DNA from: Mortierella sp. BCC40632
Lineage: Eukaryota > Mortierellomycota > Mortierellomycetes > Mortierellales > Mortierellaceae
Length of the DNA stretch: 64,000 nt
Assembly (NCBI GenBank): GCA_011634665.1
Contig: WAEK01000015.1
Location: 473,501 to 537,500, forward strand
Direction of reading: 5' to 3'
Part shown: one piece after another, positions 46,447 through 58,456 of the stretch
Layout of the letters: each line of letters begins with the position of its first letter
How positions within the stretch are numbered: the first letter of the stretch is position 1
Translations under genes and position numbers: made by a program
The notes under the pieces: model-generated
What the model was told of the DNA's origin: nothing
Seen by the model: the letters and a program-made list of their open reading frames with translations, nothing else
Database searches by the model: none

Positions 46447-48692
46447 CGTGGTCGTGTGAATATGAGAGTGAGGTGAGAGAGAGAGAAAGAGAGAGAATAG
46501 GGAAGAGGGGAGGTCGAACGAGTGGCGGGAACAGCCGCGGCGCGTCGAGTCGTTAGCGGTGGAAGGTGATGGGAAGTGGAAGGGGAACCCGTGGAGTGAT
46601 GCCGAAAGATGCAGACTGTGAGGAGTGAGGCCGGTGCACAGTCGGATGCAAAGAGTGGCGGGAGACAGGGGTAGGGGTAGAAGAGAAGGAAGGGCGGAAG
46701 GGGGGACCAGAGGGTACAGAACCAAGGAAAAGAGAGAAAAGAGGAAAAAGAAGAGAGAAAAGAGGGAAAGGAGACGCCGGCCGCTGCATTGCCCCCTGGC
46801 AATAAGGCGTGGTCAAGCCGCCGATCATGCCCATACTATTGCCAGGCACCTGCCTGGCTGGCTGGGAGTAGACCACAACACGCTCGATCCTCTCTCTCTC
46901 TCTCTCTCTCTCTCTCGATCTCTACTCTCTCTCCACGGCCGGCCAGATACCGGATGACTAGTATGTTTTGCTGTACTCTTCTCTTTTTCTCTTACCCCTT
47001 CGTGAGCCAAAATGCTGGTGGACGAGCAAAAAACCTTCTTGCAGTCGAGTGAGAGCCGTCTACTGGCTCCGGAGGCTCGCTGCACTCGCGAGCACACAGG
47101 CAGGAGAGGCAGGAGAGTGAACGAGCGCGTGTCTGTCTCGTTGAGCACGAGCTGAGATTGGAAGCCGGCGGGCAAGGAGAACGCAGCACTGGCGCTGTAA
47201 AGCGCAAAGGCGGTTCCTGAGCGCCGCCCCACAGCGTACCTCTTTCGCTCTACCTCCCTCCCTCTCCGGTCCGCAGACAGAGACACATGAGTGGGCGGAC
47301 ACTCTTACTCGGACTCAAAGGCGGACTCGAATTCCCCCCACTGCCTGCCGTGGAGGACTCGCAGGATCATATGGGTGAATAGAGTTGCTTCTGGGCCGGA
47401 GTTGCAAGGGCGAAAGAGAATGAGCCGCGAGAGTTGGGGTTATGACAAACCCGTAAAGAGTCCATCTGTCCAAGATCACCGCCCACGCATTCAGCGACAA
47501 CTCGAAGCTTCTGCTCGCGTTGGGCAAAGGCTACCTAGGACTTGGATCAGGCAGGGTTTTTGTCCTACTGGGAAGGACTAATGCTTGTTTGTTCAGGTTC
47601 ATACACTCTGGTTGTCCGTTTGCTTCGACTTGTATCGTTTCCTGGTACAACCGTTGCCTAGCCTTGGCCTCTTAGAGTCGTGTGTGACCAGAGCGAAGTG
47701 TTGCTCTGAGAACCACTCTGCCCTTCGCTTACTTCATTGGCACATGCCAACGGCCGACAGACATGTAGCTCTCGTCCTCTCAATATTTCTTTTCGCCCTC
47801 TCGTTGCTTATTCCTTTGTTCTCTCAGCGACCCATCCCTACCCTTATTCTTTCTTTCTCCACCAACCCTCGACAAGGGACCGCGCCAGAGGTGGATACTT
47901 TGCAGTGGCCCAGGCGAAACACATTCTGCTCTTCCGCCTCCCACAAACGCCGTCTCGACTCACTCCCTCCACTACCTGGATGGCTCTGTCCTGGAGTAAC
48001 TCATGTACCCTCTTGTATCCCACCATGCATCCAGTTGTGTACACCGGGCGCCCATTTATCACCTGGGGAGGGGGTGGAGTGATGGGTTTTGTGTCCATTC
48101 CCAGTAAAGTCCGCCTTAACTTTGCATTCCTCAACAGAGAGAGTTTTTCTGTCCTCTCGGCAGAGCCCATTTGTCATTAACTGGTTCAGACTGGGTCTTC
48201 GATCCATCCCATGCCTCTGCTGGGAAGAAGGAGGACGGAAGGGGGCTCATACACACACACACACAAAAGGTGTTGCACTTGTGTTGGTCAAAGACCCAAA
48301 GGAATCCCTCTGCTAAATGTTCTCGATCGCTTTAAATATGATCATGGTCACACACACAACGGATTATTGCTTTATCATCGACTGGCGCAGGTGCTGTGGT
48401 TCACATGGGGTAGACCTTGGTGCTGACACCATAGCGCAGCTCAGGTACCAAGGTCTCATCAGCAGATGCTACTCTCTTTTGAGGAGCTACTACTATCGCC
48501 AATCCCTGTTTATCTTACACGATGTACTATGCTCTCCTACTCTCCCTTCCCCCCTCTCCTCCCATTGATTTCCTGGGAGGAACCCCATTTCTTCTGGATC
48601 ATGGTTCTACCTTCAGCCCCTTCATTTCCCAGCGGCCATTCCTATTCTACCTCCTCCCCATCTCTTTTCAGAGTCTACGACGTCTTTACTTT
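46447..48692. other. 2.2 kb intergenic region, no gene seen
   Basis: This is the promoter side of the DUF3712 gene. There is (GA)n near 46472-46500, an A/G-rich stretch (46690-46775), a (CT)n run (46886-46920) and a (CA)n tract near 48250-48266. Frames such as 47291-47581, 47585-48082 and 48317-48568 have no conserved motif, and base composition does not differ from the spacer around them. Confidence 0.5.
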
Positions 48693-51494
48693 TTACTTTC
48701 CTTGAAACTTTCCGCTGGTTGTGGCCTCAGGATTCAGAAATTCTCTGGGCGGTGCAAAAATCGGCAGTGGGTGTGCCTCCGTATTGAAGACGTACTTGTC
48801 CAACGGAAGAACGTCACTTGGTCCAAAGAGCAGGTAAAAGTACTTGAGCGTCTCTGCCAAGAAGAACGTCTCCATCTTGTCCGAATATCTAATATTGTCC
48901 TTGCGACGGATATCGTGGATTGAACTGTATCCACCACTCTCGACTTTGCTATACTTTTCGATCGACTCGAAGATCTTCCATCCCCATTCACTATTGGATA
49001 TAAAAACAGGTCCAGGTTGTTTTTGGTCCGCAGATGCAGAAGAAGAAATAGTAAGAGATTAGTGTCAAGGACTCACTTTGAAGGGCAAGATACCTGGGGG
49101 AGGAGGAGACCGCCTTTTTTTTTGGAAGTAAGGGAGGGGGAGGGGGATTTGGTCATTACCGATACTTTTCTTCGCCAGTGATTCTCCACAAATAAAACAA
49201 GCTTTCCACCGTCTCGGGTCGAAGCCAGTTGTGTCCATCCCGTTCACTGATGGTAAAGTCAGAACCCTCCATGTACTCTGGCGCGACCTTGTTCACCAAT
49301 TGGTCCTTTTTCTCTACCCAATACACAATCTCGGGAGCCAAGCCCGTCTCTGTCTGATTGTACATCTCGTAGCAGGATCTGGTCAACTCCTCACCAACAA
49401 CGTAGTTCTCCTCTTCTACTTTTGAAAAGTCTGAGCGCATGAATTGGCCATTGTCGAGCGACCGACCCTCAGTCGAGCCCAAGGCCATTGTCCCGCCCAA
49501 GAAGCAAACCAAGTGATCCATCTTGGTACTCAGAGTTGATGGACTGTTTTTGTTGATCTCTCCAACAAAGAGGAGGTTATTGGGAATAGTTCGGCCGATG
49601 AGATGCTTTTTGACACCCTCCATTGCATGGTAATACATGTCCTTGTAGAGGACCTCTTGCTTGGCTGTCTGAAGGTACTGCTTAATCAAGTACTCTAGAA
49701 AAGGAAACAGTAGTAATAGTACGGAAAGAGAGCTCGTTAGTCTGTGTCAACCAGGATTTTTTGAAGAGAGAAATTACTCCGCTAGCACAACAGATGCAGA
49801 GTATTACCATAATAGCTATCGCCTCGAGACCCAAGACGGATCTCAGATCCGTAATAGTCACCACTGTACGGATCGATAAAGATGGGGACCAATCCATCCA
49901 CCGTGTCCAAGTCCTTCATTTTCAACATCACCTTCTCGGCCGCCTTCCAATATTTGTCATCACCTGTAAGATATGACAGGTATTTGAACTCGAGTTGGAT
50001 TGTAGACACCTCGGAGGTTGTACTGATACCTCCCTCATGTCCTGGAACTCCACGTTTATCCTTGAGATGTACACTTGCGTAAGGGATACTACTTTTTGTT
50101 TCAAAAGCACCCATCAATCGGTCCGCCAGATCTACAGCCTTGTTTAGGAACACCTTATCTCTACCAGAGAGATCATAAGCGCTCAACAATCCTCCCAAAA
50201 CCCGGATCGTCGTCTCAAACAAGTTCACTTCTCCATCCTGATTGAAATCGAGGTCATCCCGAACCCAGGCCTTGGCTTCCTCAAACTCTTCTTCAAGCTC
50301 CATGATCAGGATCGTGTCCAGAGAGTCGACAATAGTGAATCCATAGCCGCCACCATTCCGGAGCATGTTGCTTCCTCGTTGAGAAATTGGGTGATACTCA
50401 TCTTTGCCCCAAGCATCCCGACGATAGGCCTTCCAAGCATACTTAAAGGCCTCTCGGACCTTGTTCTGACGCTCATCCCAAAGCTCTGCACGGGCTTGAG
50501 AATCGATTTTGGAGGCGGAATTAGGATTCATTTTGCGTTGACCTATAAAAAAAAAAAAAACGCAGATGTTGTAGCCATTTAGGACAAAAATCTGGAAAGA
50601 ACTAAGAGCAATAGTCATATACAAAGTGGTAATGGCTCCATTAAGAATAATAACAATAAAAAGACATCTTACCCCTGAGCTCCGCAAGATACCCTCTCTC
50701 CTTCTTGTCCTTTGTTACAAGGTTGTTGACAGCAATAAAAGCAAGCACTAAGAAAGTCACGCCTACAGCCAGGTGTCGAAATCGGAAATGCGGCCTTGGC
50801 TATGGGACCAGATAGAAAAAAAAAAAAAAAAAAAAAAAAAGAGCGACACTGGACCTTTAGAATCTCACGAACCCTATACCCGATGGCTATTGAAGGGGTA
50901 GTCGCAACATCAGTTGAGGAAGGGGGAAGGAGGGGAAGGGGTAAATGTTGTTGTTGTTGTTGTTGTCCTTCTCACCTTGAAGGTTGTTCCAAAGGGCGAT
51001 TTTCCATATTTATCGTCGTCAACATCTCGTCTTTGACCCTTGACTGATCCATTCTCGCCACCATCAAACCGCTCCTGTAGCCCTTGTCGGAACATTTTAT
51101 CTTCTTCGATCTTCGCCTCTTGAGTGTAGTTCGTGTGGCGATGGTAGAGTTGGTTACCAGGACTGATGCTTCTGGTCGTGGCAGAGAACGTCTGCTTCTC
51201 TTCTACTTCAATCAATGACAACACTGGCGATACAGTGGTCTCTCCTGTGCTCTTTTCCTTATCGTCCAGGGGCTGCTTCTTGTCTTGGTCAGAGATGATT
51301 GCGGCCGAGTCTTGGGCGCACGGATCAGCAAAGATGACCTTGGCGTTTGATGTTGAGGCGAGTTCAAGACCTGTGTCTGTTTCTGGCTCTGAAGATGATG
51401 ATGATGATGATGATGGTGATGGTTGGATGAGCGAGTGGTTGAGGGGTAGATGAGGATTGATTTCGGGTCGCGTGCCCTTATCTTGATCGCTCAA
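48693..51494 (-). CDS. MNS1: Class I alpha-1,2-mannosidase, glycoside hydrolase family 47
   Basis: Exons 51494-50976, 50799-50673, 50542-49808, 49694-49160 and 48990-48693 join in phase, about 737 residues. It trims terminal alpha-1,2-mannoses from N-glycans in the ER/Golgi lumen. The catalytic domain starts with [20 protein letters not shown], then [54 protein letters not shown] and [25 protein letters not shown] near the C-terminus supplies the calcium-binding Thr. The second exon is a membrane anchor ([19 protein letters not shown]), consistent with type II topology. The start is unsettled: the frame at 51494 opens with TTG, not ATG, and has no in-frame ATG back to a stop near 51582. A missing 5' exon (possible acceptor GGCAG just upstream) or the internal ATG near 51097 are the alternatives. 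The N-terminal 170 residues are Ser/Asp/Gln-rich and look disordered. Confidence 0.92.
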
Positions 51495-52309
51495 AGGCGT
51501 AGATGAGCTTGAATGGTCTGCCAGGGTGAAGAGATGACAAAGAACAGAAGGGAAAACGATGCAGCACTGCTCTTCTCAGATGGAACAAATAGAATAGCAG
51601 AACTAGCTCTGTCCAGGAAGGGGACCGACAAGAGAGCAAGAGGGAAGGGAAAAAAATACAGAGCCTATGGGACCTAATCTCTCTCTTTTTGTACGTAAGA
51701 TGTCATTAGGAGAGGAAGCACGATGAAGCACAGACTGATGCAAAGAGGACAGGCATCTTTCTTTCTTCCTTTCTTTCACTCTCTCTCTCTATCCCTTCTC
51801 CCCAGCAGGGCAAGGTGGAGGATATTCTGATGGATACTGTTATCGGGACTGACCCTCGTTCCCCAGCAAGGCAAGGGTAGATTTCCCACCCCTCTCGCCC
51901 AAACAAACGTGCTTCTGAGGATGGCCTGTGCACTGCTCGTCCTGACAAAGTGTGAAGAAATGAATGAATGCGGGCTTTATTGGACGTGCAAAGTGAGGGG
52001 CGATGAATGGACTGTATGATAATGAGATATTCAGAAGGCTTCACAGTATGAGAGTGCCAACTTACTATATTGAAGTATAAAAAAAAAAGTAATGGTGGGG
52101 AGTCAAGAAGAGGAAGGGGTACAAATCGTCAAAGAGTGGGGAGGATGGTGGTGATGAGATGAGTCTTCCCAATGTATATAATATGCTGCATTTGTCTGCT
52201 GTGAGTGAGTGAGTGAGGAAAGGGGGAGGAGAGAGGAGGGGGCGGAGTGGGGTGAGAACGTAGATTATGATCTTCCTCCATCCCGCCTCTTGGTCCCTTG
52301 TTCCATTCT
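51495..52309. other. Intergenic, possible 5' exon of the GH47 gene
   Basis: This contains the promoter region of the mannosidase gene and the 3' flank of the PRPP synthetase gene. A purine/pyrimidine-biased tract lies at 51760-51800. A minus-strand ATG at about 51703 followed by a GTACAA donor could be a 5' exon but is not proven. Confidence 0.4.
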
Positions 52310-53916
52310 CTAGACAGCGTTGTTGAACAAGAACGAGACACTCTCTCCGTTATGTGTACGGCGAATGGCTTCTGCGAGTGTGCCCGAAATATCGATCGTG
52401 TCCAACTTGGGGCAGTACTTCTTCTTGTCGTCGTGGGGGACCGTGTTTGTCACCACAACCTTAGTCAACACGCTGTCGTTGATCACCTGGACAGCCTTGC
52501 CGCAGAGGATACCGTGGGTAACAATAGCATAAACCTTCACGGCACCATTCTCAGCGAGGGTCTTGGCAGCCAATCCAAGAGTACCGCAAGTATCGGCCAT
52601 ATCATCAACCAGGATACCAATCTTGCCCTTCACATCACCGACCAAGACCATGCGGGACACCTCGTTAGCCTTTTTACGCTCCTTGTGAATCAGAGCAAAG
52701 TCCAAGTCGAGGCGGTCAGCAATGGAGGTAGCTCTAAACAGAGGCGAATACAGATTGCGCAATTGCAGAAGGTTCGTTAGCGACAAAGAACAAGAGTGCA
52801 AACCAAAAGTGCTGAAAAAGACAACGTGGTTCCAGTGGATCGTCGTCATTGGGCGCACTAGCGATTGTGAAATCAGCTGGGCCTTGTGGATCCCTGTGTT
52901 CATGTCATTGACCTCTCTCCTCGAGTTGTTGAGGGATTTGGATAGGAGAGGAACGGGGAAGGGGAAAGAGAAGGAGAAGAGGAGGAAGAGGAGGAGGAAG
53001 AGGAGAAGAAGGGAGATACTCATCGATCCCCTTTATATCCTTCCTCCACTCGAGGAGTGCACAATCGATATCTCGATTTAATAAAAGAGCACTGAAATTA
53101 CCTCTTTGCTCCACCAGCATCGGGCGAGACGATAACAGCGTTCTTGTAGTCGGGAATGTTCTCGACAATGTACTTCAACGTGCTGGGCTCCGCATAGAGG
53201 TTGTCGACGGGGACGTTGAAGAAACCCTGGATCTGTGAGGCGTGGAGATCCATGGTGATAACATGATTGGCGCCAGCGACGGTGAGCATGTTGGCAATCA
53301 ACTTGGCGGTAATCGGTGCGCGCGACTTGTCCTTCTTATCCTGACGGGCATAGGGGAAGCAGGGGATGATCGCCGTAATGCGACGGGCCGAGGCAGTCTT
53401 GCAGGCATTAATCATGATCAACAGCTCCATGAGGTTATCGTTGATCTCTCCGCATCCTGACTGGATAATATAGACATCCTCATCACGAACAGACTCTCCG
53501 ATGGTGACCGAGGTCTCCTGGTTCGAGTACTTGAGAACAACAGCCTTGGACAACTCAATTCCGAGACGACTAATTGATCAGTCCGAGCAGAGGTCCAGGT
53601 CGTCGAGTCGATATTGATGGGGGAGGGATGGTCGGAAGCATGTCCGATTAAGTGCCACGCAGTAAGGAGAGAGGGAGAGAGAGGAAGAAAAAGCATGAAT
53701 GCAAACAAAGAGAAGTGTCAGTTAAGATGGGCCTGAGCTATAAACTATCTGGATCGGGGAAGGAACATTTGTCTAGGCCGGGTCGGAACGCCCCGAAGAG
53801 GAAAAGGTTCCTCCGCCGCCCTCTTCTACCACCACCTCCTCCTTCTCCTCGCCTTCCCCACACTGAGTCCCGCTGGACTGCCACAAACCACCAAAAGGGG
53901 TGGACTCCTGTTGGCT

Positions 53917-53947
<31 letters not shown>

Positions 53948-54341
53948 GCATCACCCCAAGAATGGCTAAAATTACTAAGGCCACCTTGCAGCTCTGCGTG
54001 AATGAGATTCGATTCTCTCGAGTAGCCATGAGGGAGGAGAGTCAAAGACATGTACCTGCCCAAAGACAAGTCTCAGCACAAGAATGCAAAAGCAGCTAGA
54101 AGCATTACTAGATCTGGGGGGGGTAGCTCTGGTGAATCCGCAGGCATTTCCGGTTCCGAGATCATATGGTTCATTCCCTTCATGCTGCCCACATTCCTGA
54201 CTCATGCTGAAGGAGGACCCAAATCAGAGCGGGGTCACATGCTAGAGGAAAAGAGGAGGAGGCTGTGGCTTACCGAGCAACCAACTTGGCCAGCTCGACG
54301 TGGGAGTTTCCGGCAAAGATCTTGATGCTGTTCGTGGCCAT
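52310..54341 (-). CDS. PRS: Ribose-phosphate pyrophosphokinase (PRPP synthetase)
   Basis: Three exons (54341-54274, 53569-53102, 52733-52310) join in phase and give 319 residues, the usual length for the family. The cytosolic enzyme makes PRPP from ribose 5-phosphate and ATP for purine, pyrimidine, NAD, His and Trp synthesis. The start reads [40 protein letters not shown] and [20 protein letters not shown] are the ATP- and substrate-site segments; the PRPP loop is [10 protein letters not shown], preceded by [23 protein letters not shown] crosses the second intron, which confirms the join. No non-homologous insert of the kind seen in yeast Prs1/Prs5 is present, so this looks like a plain catalytic subunit. 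Intron 1 is about 0.7 kb with a T-run near 53924-53947. Intron 2 is about 370 bp and GA-rich. Confidence 0.95.
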
Positions 54342-54632
54342 GCTGGGATGAATATATAAAAGCAAGAGCTATCAACAAGCTTGTTGGAATGGGCGGTGGT
54401 TGGTTGACGAATCGGACAGAAGAAGAAAAAAAAAAAAAAAAAAAAAAAAATGAAAACCACGGAGCACTCGAGTTGACCCATCATGATGTGGCTTGCAATC
54501 ACATGATAAACCATTGATCTCCCTTGTCGAATGTGGGGAAGCAAAGGGGGAGACTTTATTGGGCACAAGGTCAACGCTAGACCAGGGTAGGAAGGACTTA
54601 GAAGGGTGGAAGGGGGAAAGGGGCTGTGGTTC

Positions 54633-55311
54633 TTAGAGGACATCCCTAATGTCTTCGTCGTACCAGTCAGGGTCGTCATGAATGTCAAGGTCATCATCCG
54701 GGTCGTTATCTTCAATATACTTTCGGCAGTCAATGCACATCGCTCCTTCCTTCCGTCTCTTCTGGGACTAAGGACACCAAGATCATCATATCATGGACAG
54801 AAAAGAATCAAAGTATGATATCGTTAGTATGTCCTATATCTTGCAGATCTTGGCTAAGGTGCCATATTAACCATGTTGAATACTTGCCTTGGTGAAGCTA
54901 TCTAGTGGAAGTGTTTTCAAGCAGCTTTTGCACATCATAGTGGTAGCTTGGGAAGAGGTGCCTTGAAATTTTCATCAAGAGTTTAGTGCTCCAGTGCTTT
55001 ATGAATTCATGTAACCAATTAAGAACTAAGCGCCTTAGCATCGGCCTCGCACTCTCTAACACCAGTCTCTGGGCCTGAGAACACTTACAGTTCTTGCACA
55101 AAGGTTGGTGTTTCTTTTCAGGGTTTCGGGACTCCGCCTTCTTGAGTTGACTCTCGCTAAAGGCGCGATGAGTCTTGGTCTGATTACATCCATAGCAAAA
55201 GATGCTGGTAGAGCCGTTGACCTGATTCCCGGCACTGGTTTGTCGATTATGGGCAGGGAATGGGGCACGCTCGTTTGCCGAGTCCCATCTTTTGTTGTTC
55301 GACCAAGACAT
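54633..55311 (-). CDS. Stc1-domain protein (treble-clef zinc motif)
   Basis: Three exons (55311-55089, 54961-54888, 54767-54633) join in phase to give about 143 residues. After about 35 polar residues comes FCYGCNQTKTHRAFSESQLK, then LCKNC across intron 1, MCKSCLKTLPLDSFTK, and MCIDCRKYIEDND after intron 2. The repeated CxxC pairs with F-S-x-Q-L-K spacing match the Stc1 domain. The C-terminal tail is very acidic (DPDDDLDIHDDPDWYDEDIRD). In S. pombe Stc1 links Argonaute to the Clr4 (CLRC) H3K9 methyltransferase complex in RNAi-directed heterochromatin. Many other fungi carry short Stc1-domain proteins without proven function. Intron 2 has a GC donor (AAG|GCAAGT). Alternative acceptor choices for exon 2 exist; the one used restores a fourth Cys pair. 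Confidence 0.75.
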
Positions 55312-55832
55312 GTTGGATGATTTTGATGATCGCGAGCAGACCTGTTGACTCACCTTCAGAGCTGGGTCCTTTTAAAGAGCGGATTACACTGTGATCATCG
55401 TGCGTGGTTTCTTCAACAGTCACGGAAACGGGCGGGCGAACATGTTCGCGAGGTCAAAGCGAGCCAGCGAAACAACAGGCCTAGGCTAGGGTTGAGCTTG
55501 TCAGTCATCTATATCAATGTGAGCCAAACATACCAAGCATCTTCTTGGAAAGGTTACCTCGTGGGAAGGTTGGGAGAAAGGGAGAAAGGAGGAAAGGGGA
55601 GGAACAAGGGGGTGGAGGAAAGAGACAATTCTGGATGGGCTAGCTTTTGACTTGGAGAACCCTGTGGTGTCTCCTGGGAACTTTAAGAATCGCTCTCGTC
55701 TTTGTCCATCTCTTCATCCTCCAACCATCCATCTACACACGGTCAGGGTCAGGATCATAAAGGACACACGAGACTGATTACCCCTCTGCATTCTCAGCTA
55801 GCATATCCATCCTCTTCTACACAGACATTTGA
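55312..55832. promoter_or_regulatory. Divergent promoter region, Stc1 and DUF1295 genes
   Basis: This 0.5-kb spacer lies between start codons on opposite strands, so it should hold both promoters. An AG-rich stretch runs from 55560 to 55620. No TATA box stands out. Confidence 0.5.
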
Positions 55833-57132
55833 ATGGCCACACTTGCAGACATCTTTTCTTGGGACTCCTTCGCGGAGCTCCTGCGCAACGGTTACCAGAA
55901 CCTGCAGCTGCCCTCATCTGACAATCAGTCTGTTGTCCTTGACCTGATTGTATACCATGCCGGAGCGGATCCACTCATCTTTGCCATCCGCGCCAGTCTT
56001 GGCATTGCGTTCGCCTGCTGGTTCATGAGCATGGCCACAGGAACACACTCGTGGGCAAGTATCCGTATTTAACAAATATTGAAACGTCCTGCTTTGCCCA
56101 AAAGACCCAGTCGGTGGCAGTGGGTACCTTTCCTGCAGCTAATCTTTCTTGTCAACAAATAGATTGACAGGATATGGTCTATTGCCCCAGTCCTCTTTGC
56201 AGTCCATTACTCGGTCCGTGACCTCCTCTACTGGCCCTCGAACATCGAGTACACCCACCAACCTCGCGTCTATCTCGCCACGTTCCTTATCTTCCTTTGG
56301 GGTGCTCGCCTGACTTACAACTTTTATCGCAAAGGTGGCTACTCAATGGACAGTGAAGACTATCGGTGGCCCTATCTTGCGTCCAAGATCCCGATGGGCA
56401 TCTGGTTCATCTTTAACATTGTCTTTATCTGCCTCTTCCAGAGTCTGACCTTGGTCGCCCTTACCTCGCCCGTGTATCTCGCCTGGCGAACAACGTTTGC
56501 TAAAATCCCACAGACCATCAACTGGATCGACAACCTTGCTACTGCCCTCTTCCTAGCGGGACTCTTGCTCGAAAAGACTGCAGACGATCAGCAATGGGCC
56601 TTCCAGGAGGCGAAGCAACTAAAGATCAAAAACAAGGAAGAGTTGACTGGTGACTTTAAGCGCGGATTCTTGACCAAGGGTCTCTTCCAATATTCACGAC
56701 ACCCCAACTATTTTGCCGAAATGCTTATTTGGTGGTATTGTATCTCTCATTCTCTCGAGTCGTTGGAGATCCCAAGCGGAGGAAATAAAAAAAAAAGAAG
56801 AAGAAAAGAGAAATGGATCAAAGAATTGACTTGCACTAACGGACACCGAGTTCTATTTTGTTTTATTTTTCTTCCTTCCTTCTAGGTCAGTGTATCTGTT
56901 CTCAATCGCGGCTGGTTTCCCGACCTACGTTTCATGGATCAATCCCACGATTGCGGGACCCATCACCTTAACCATTCTCTTCCAGTTCTCAAACATGTTG
57001 ACCGAGTTTCTGGCCAAGAAGAAATATACGTCTTACAAGTTGTACCAACAGACCACCTCACGATTTATTCCTCTCTGGGCCGGTCAACCTCTTGACGAGC
57101 TCGAGGCTAAGCTTGAGCGCAAGTCGCAGTAG
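55833..57132 (+). CDS. DUF1295 membrane protein, steroid-reductase-like
   Basis: Three exons (55833-56054, 56163-56734, 56886-57132) join in phase for 346 residues. The protein has about seven hydrophobic segments. Near the C-terminus FQYSRHPNYFAEMLIWW is the family signature shared with 3-oxo-5-alpha-steroid 4-dehydrogenases and the isoprenylcysteine methyltransferase/sterol reductase fold; it is followed by PLWAGQPL. RLTYNFYRKGGYSMDSEDYRW is typical of DUF1295 proteins. An oxidoreductase acting on a lipid or sterol in the ER or peroxisomal membrane is likely, but the substrate is unknown. Intron 1 starts with GC (TCGTGG|GCAAGT) and the join restores SWIDRIWSIAPV. The ATG at 55833 gives MATLADIFSWDSF, and no better start precedes it. 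Confidence 0.85.
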
Positions 57133-57594
57133 ATAGAGTGACAAAAGAGACAGCGATGCTCCTGAGTAAAACTACTTTTTAAAAATATATATTTATATAT
57201 TTATAAATGCTATTGTTTTTCTCGTTCTTTCTTTCTTTCTCGTTCTCTCTTTCTTTCTCGTTCTCTCTTTCTTTCTCGTTCTCTCTTTCTTTCTCGTTCT
57301 CTCTCTCCATCTTTTTCTTTTTCTTTTCTTTTTTTTTTTTATCCCTTTTATTTGTCTTTTTTTTGTATATAATTTGAAAAGTTGTCGTCTTGCTGAAGAA
57401 TAACACAAGAGGAAAGGGGAAAAGGTAGGAGAGGAGAGGAGGCGCTATTCAAAGTCGCCAACCCGATCTTTACAGCATTGAAGAGAGAAAAAAAAAAAAA
57501 AAAAAGAAAAGAAACTCACTCGAGCTGGGGTAAGGGAGAAACAAAGAAGAAAAAAAAGAAATGTCAAAATGACTGAGGTAGATTAAGAGACAAT

Positions 57595-57635
<41 letters not shown>

Positions 57636-58456
57636 CTTTCTTTTTTTTTCTTTCTTCCTAGCCTTCTATGGCTTCTATGGAAGGGGAAGAATGATAGAAG
57701 GAGTTAAAAAGAATAAGGAAAGAGAGAAAGAGAGAATAGGGAACCGATACCATTAACAAGGCTTATTAGCCTTCAGAGCAAGAGAAGAGTGGAAGAGAAG
57801 AATTGGATGGGCGAGGGGAAAGGGTTGGCTTTTATGGTGGACGGGAATGGAAGGTGGGGAAAGTAGGAGTAAAGGAGTAGATGGATGAGAAATTTTCAGA
57901 GATGGCAGTAAAGGGTCGTGAACGCGGAAAGAGAGAGGTGGAGATGAAGGGAGGAGAGGATTGGCGTAACAATAAGTGTCCTTGTTCAAGGCACAAAGGC
58001 GGTTGGAGAGGAGAGAGTGAGACTGAGAGTGGAGATAAACGAAAGATAAAGAAAAGTAGAGAGTGGAGATTGAAAAAGACATGGCGGTGGGTATAAAGGA
58101 GGGAGAGGGTATTAATGGGGTACGATTACGATGAGCATTAGAAGAAAAGATAAAAGAAAGAAAAAAGACTAGAACGATGCTGCAGACTACATTACGAAGA
58201 AGCAATAAAGAATAAAAAGGCGAGGATGGCCATAGAAAGAGAGTGTAAGAGTGAAAAAACAAACATGGACAACAAATTTTGGCGAGAACAACAGAGGTAA
58301 AGAACGTAGGTGGAGACTACGCGCACCAGGCATAAACGGCTCTCCGCTTCATTCTACAGTCCCCTATTTTCGTGTGCTGATCCCACCAAATCAATGTGTC
58401 TGTCCGAAAGGACTCGATGACCTCCGACTCGAGTGGCCTGGGTGCCTCTCAGTACT
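57133..58456. other. Low-complexity convergent intergenic region
   Basis: No gene seen. It holds an A-run (about 57487-57505), a pure T-run of about 38 bp (57597-57635) followed by TTTC repeats, and GA-rich sequence to about 58260. The Ser/Leu-rich minus-strand frame 57753-58262 reflects base bias. Confidence 0.55.
57222..57305. repeat. 18-bp tandem repeat, CT-rich
   Basis: The unit CGTTCTCTCTTTCTTTCT recurs about four times just after the stop of the DUF1295 gene. Confidence 0.8.

Noticed and set aside
46553..48568. Several 80-165 codon frames on both strands
   Set aside because: They overlap each other in different frames, lie in biased sequence and match nothing I recognise.
57753..58262. 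169-codon minus-strand frame
   Set aside because: It is pyrimidine-biased sequence read as Ser/Leu/Phe, with no motif and no splice partners.
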